A model generated the notes under the pieces. That model was not told the DNA's origin and searched no databases. It saw nothing but the letters and a program-made list of their open reading frames with translations. A stretch of 64,000 nt of DNA, from contig JALHPO010000002.1 in NCBI GenBank assembly GCA_022842445.1, forward strand, positions 310,001 to 374,000, in the 5' to 3' direction. The translations under genes and the position numbers were made by a program. Shown one piece after another: positions 63,297 to 64,000 of the stretch. The stretch comes from Nitrospira sp. Lineage in GTDB: Bacteria; Nitrospirota; Nitrospiria; Nitrospirales; Nitrospiraceae. Within the stretch, counting starts at the first letter, position 1, and every line of letters starts with the position of its first letter.

Positions 63297-64000
63297 TCAA
63301 TATGGTTTCCCGAGCCAGAAATACAGGTAATCACCTGTGCCAGCATGCTCCAGACTAGCTTGCCAGCAACTGTCCATGACTGGAGTTACTGACGGAAGGG
63401 GTTGGGTTCCCCCAGGCCGACGATCTCTTAGCCAGCGCAAAGCATTTGAAAGGCCGAACCGGTGAACGCACCGGTTGGAGACCACATTGAGCCCGGCGTG
63501 CTTCGCGCATTCCGCAAACGACTCCCGATCGAAATACCAGCGATGTACAGTCCGGTAGAAGAAGGCCTGGTAATCTTCCGGGAGCATTTCCATGAGAACG
63601 TCACGCCGGTTCGGCGTGCTGATCAGGAGGCGGCTCGAGGGAGCCATCATGGCTGCGATATCAGCAAGAAAGGAGCGTGGGTTGGAAACATGCTCGATCA
63701 CGCTGAAGCTGAAGATGTAATCCACATTCTGGATTCCGGCTTCAATGGCAGCCTCACAGGAAGAAAATACGGCATGCCCGCGGGAACGCAGGGAGTCGTG
63801 GTATCCCTCGCAGGGTTCAATAGCTATGGTTTTGGCAGCGAGCCCGGAAACGTGATCAAGGAAACTTCCTGCGGCACATCCGATATCGGCGACAGTTTTT
63901 CCGCGGACACTCTCGGGCCAAAGTACCCCCAAGTTGGTGAGTTGAAGGGTGTCGTGCGCCAGAAAGAAGTCATTAGCGGTATTCCCTGCGGACAGCAAGT
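63297..64000 (-). CDS. Class I SAM-dependent methyltransferase, partial at window edge
   Basis: The frame stays open to the right edge, so the N-terminus lies outside. The visible 233 residues contain VADIGCAAGSFLDHVSGLAAKTIAIEP (motif I), YIFSFSVIEHVSNPRSFLADIAAMM and a C-terminal WYFDRESFAECAKHAGLNVVSNRCVHRFGL, typical of sugar or lipid methyltransferases in O-antigen loci. It is the first gene of the visible part of the right-end cassette. Confidence 0.85.
   Translation of the reverse strand, partial: LLSAGNTANDFFLAHDTLQLTNLGVLWPESVRGKTVADIGCAAGSFLDHVSGLAAKTIAIEPCEGYHDSLRSRGHAVFSSCEAAIEAGIQNVDYIFSFSVIEHVSNPRSFLADIAAMMAPSSRLLISTPNRRDVLMEMLPEDYQAFFYRTVHRWYFDRESFAECAKHAGLNVVSNRCVHRFGLSNALRWLRDRRPGGTQPLPSVTPVMDSCWQASLEHAGTGDYLYFWLGKPY

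Noticed and set aside
1..64000. tRNA, rRNA, insertion sequences or integrases
   Set aside because: I looked for transposase or integrase motifs and for tRNA-like ends and found none I could support; no classical mobile element is called.

Overview
The window looks like chromosomal DNA of a Gram-negative, moderately GC-rich bacterium with dense, mostly co-directional genes, outer-membrane systems (a TonB-dependent receptor, O-antigen-type genes) and frequent GTG/TTG starts. The mix of genes (archaeal-type class I FBP aldolase, a Tll0287-like haem protein, a DUF4403 lipoprotein, the glmU/DUF502/tmk/holB/metG order) reminds me of Nitrospira (Nitrospirota). That is an inference from gene content: no rRNA, tRNA or nitrite-oxidation marker lies in the window.

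Layout. 0-2.3 kb: start of glmS, then glmU and a DUF502 membrane protein, all minus. 2.4-12.4 kb (plus): tmk, holB, metG, an exported unknown, a DUF4403 lipoprotein, a c-type haem DUF3365 protein, a CDF metal exporter and a CobW-family GTPase. 12.5-16.6 kb (minus): a PAP2 phosphatase, a secreted TonB-C-like protein, a TonB-dependent receptor and a small His-rich exported protein, probably a metal or siderophore uptake locus. 16.8-21.4 kb: DAHP synthase, TatD, a YacP-like NYN protein, a cell-wall amidase and TruA. 21.4-34 kb (minus): PEP mutase fused to a nucleotidyltransferase, CysE, a four-helix-bundle (S23) protein, IspF, IspD, DegP, FBP aldolase, FBPase, DUF3108, phosphomannomutase, bifunctional ManC and a KdsC-like phosphatase. 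34-38 kb: dTDP-rhamnose genes rfbBDAC with a second S23 gene inside the operon.

38.3-64 kb is one long minus-strand surface-polysaccharide cluster. CapD/WbpM, a WbjF/WbpV-type reductase and a WbpL-type transferase should make and transfer D-FucNAc or QuiNAc phosphate. WbjB, WbjC and WbjD should make UDP-L-FucNAc for the adjacent WbjE/WbuB-type transferase. Further genes encode GT4, GT2 and GT9 transferases, an O-antigen polymerase/ligase, a pyruvyltransferase and methyltransferases. At the right end is an unassigned cassette: hydroxyacid dehydrogenase, ThDP enzyme, Gfo/Idh oxidoreductase, NeuA-like cytidylyltransferase and GT-B protein. No flippase or ABC exporter is visible.

The most unusual signal is a set of intergenic hairpin arrays between 2.4 and 38.3 kb. 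Each consists of short degenerate words (AAGTCGT-like, GTGAGTAGTAAGT-like, GGTCTGTC-like or CGCGACTCG-like) repeated in one arm and reverse-complemented in the other. They fill spacers, run into gene ends and in one case sit inside rfbB. Two of them enclose a four-helix-bundle S23 gene between inverted arms, the layout of rRNA intervening sequences but outside rRNA. None is seen from 38.3 kb to the end.
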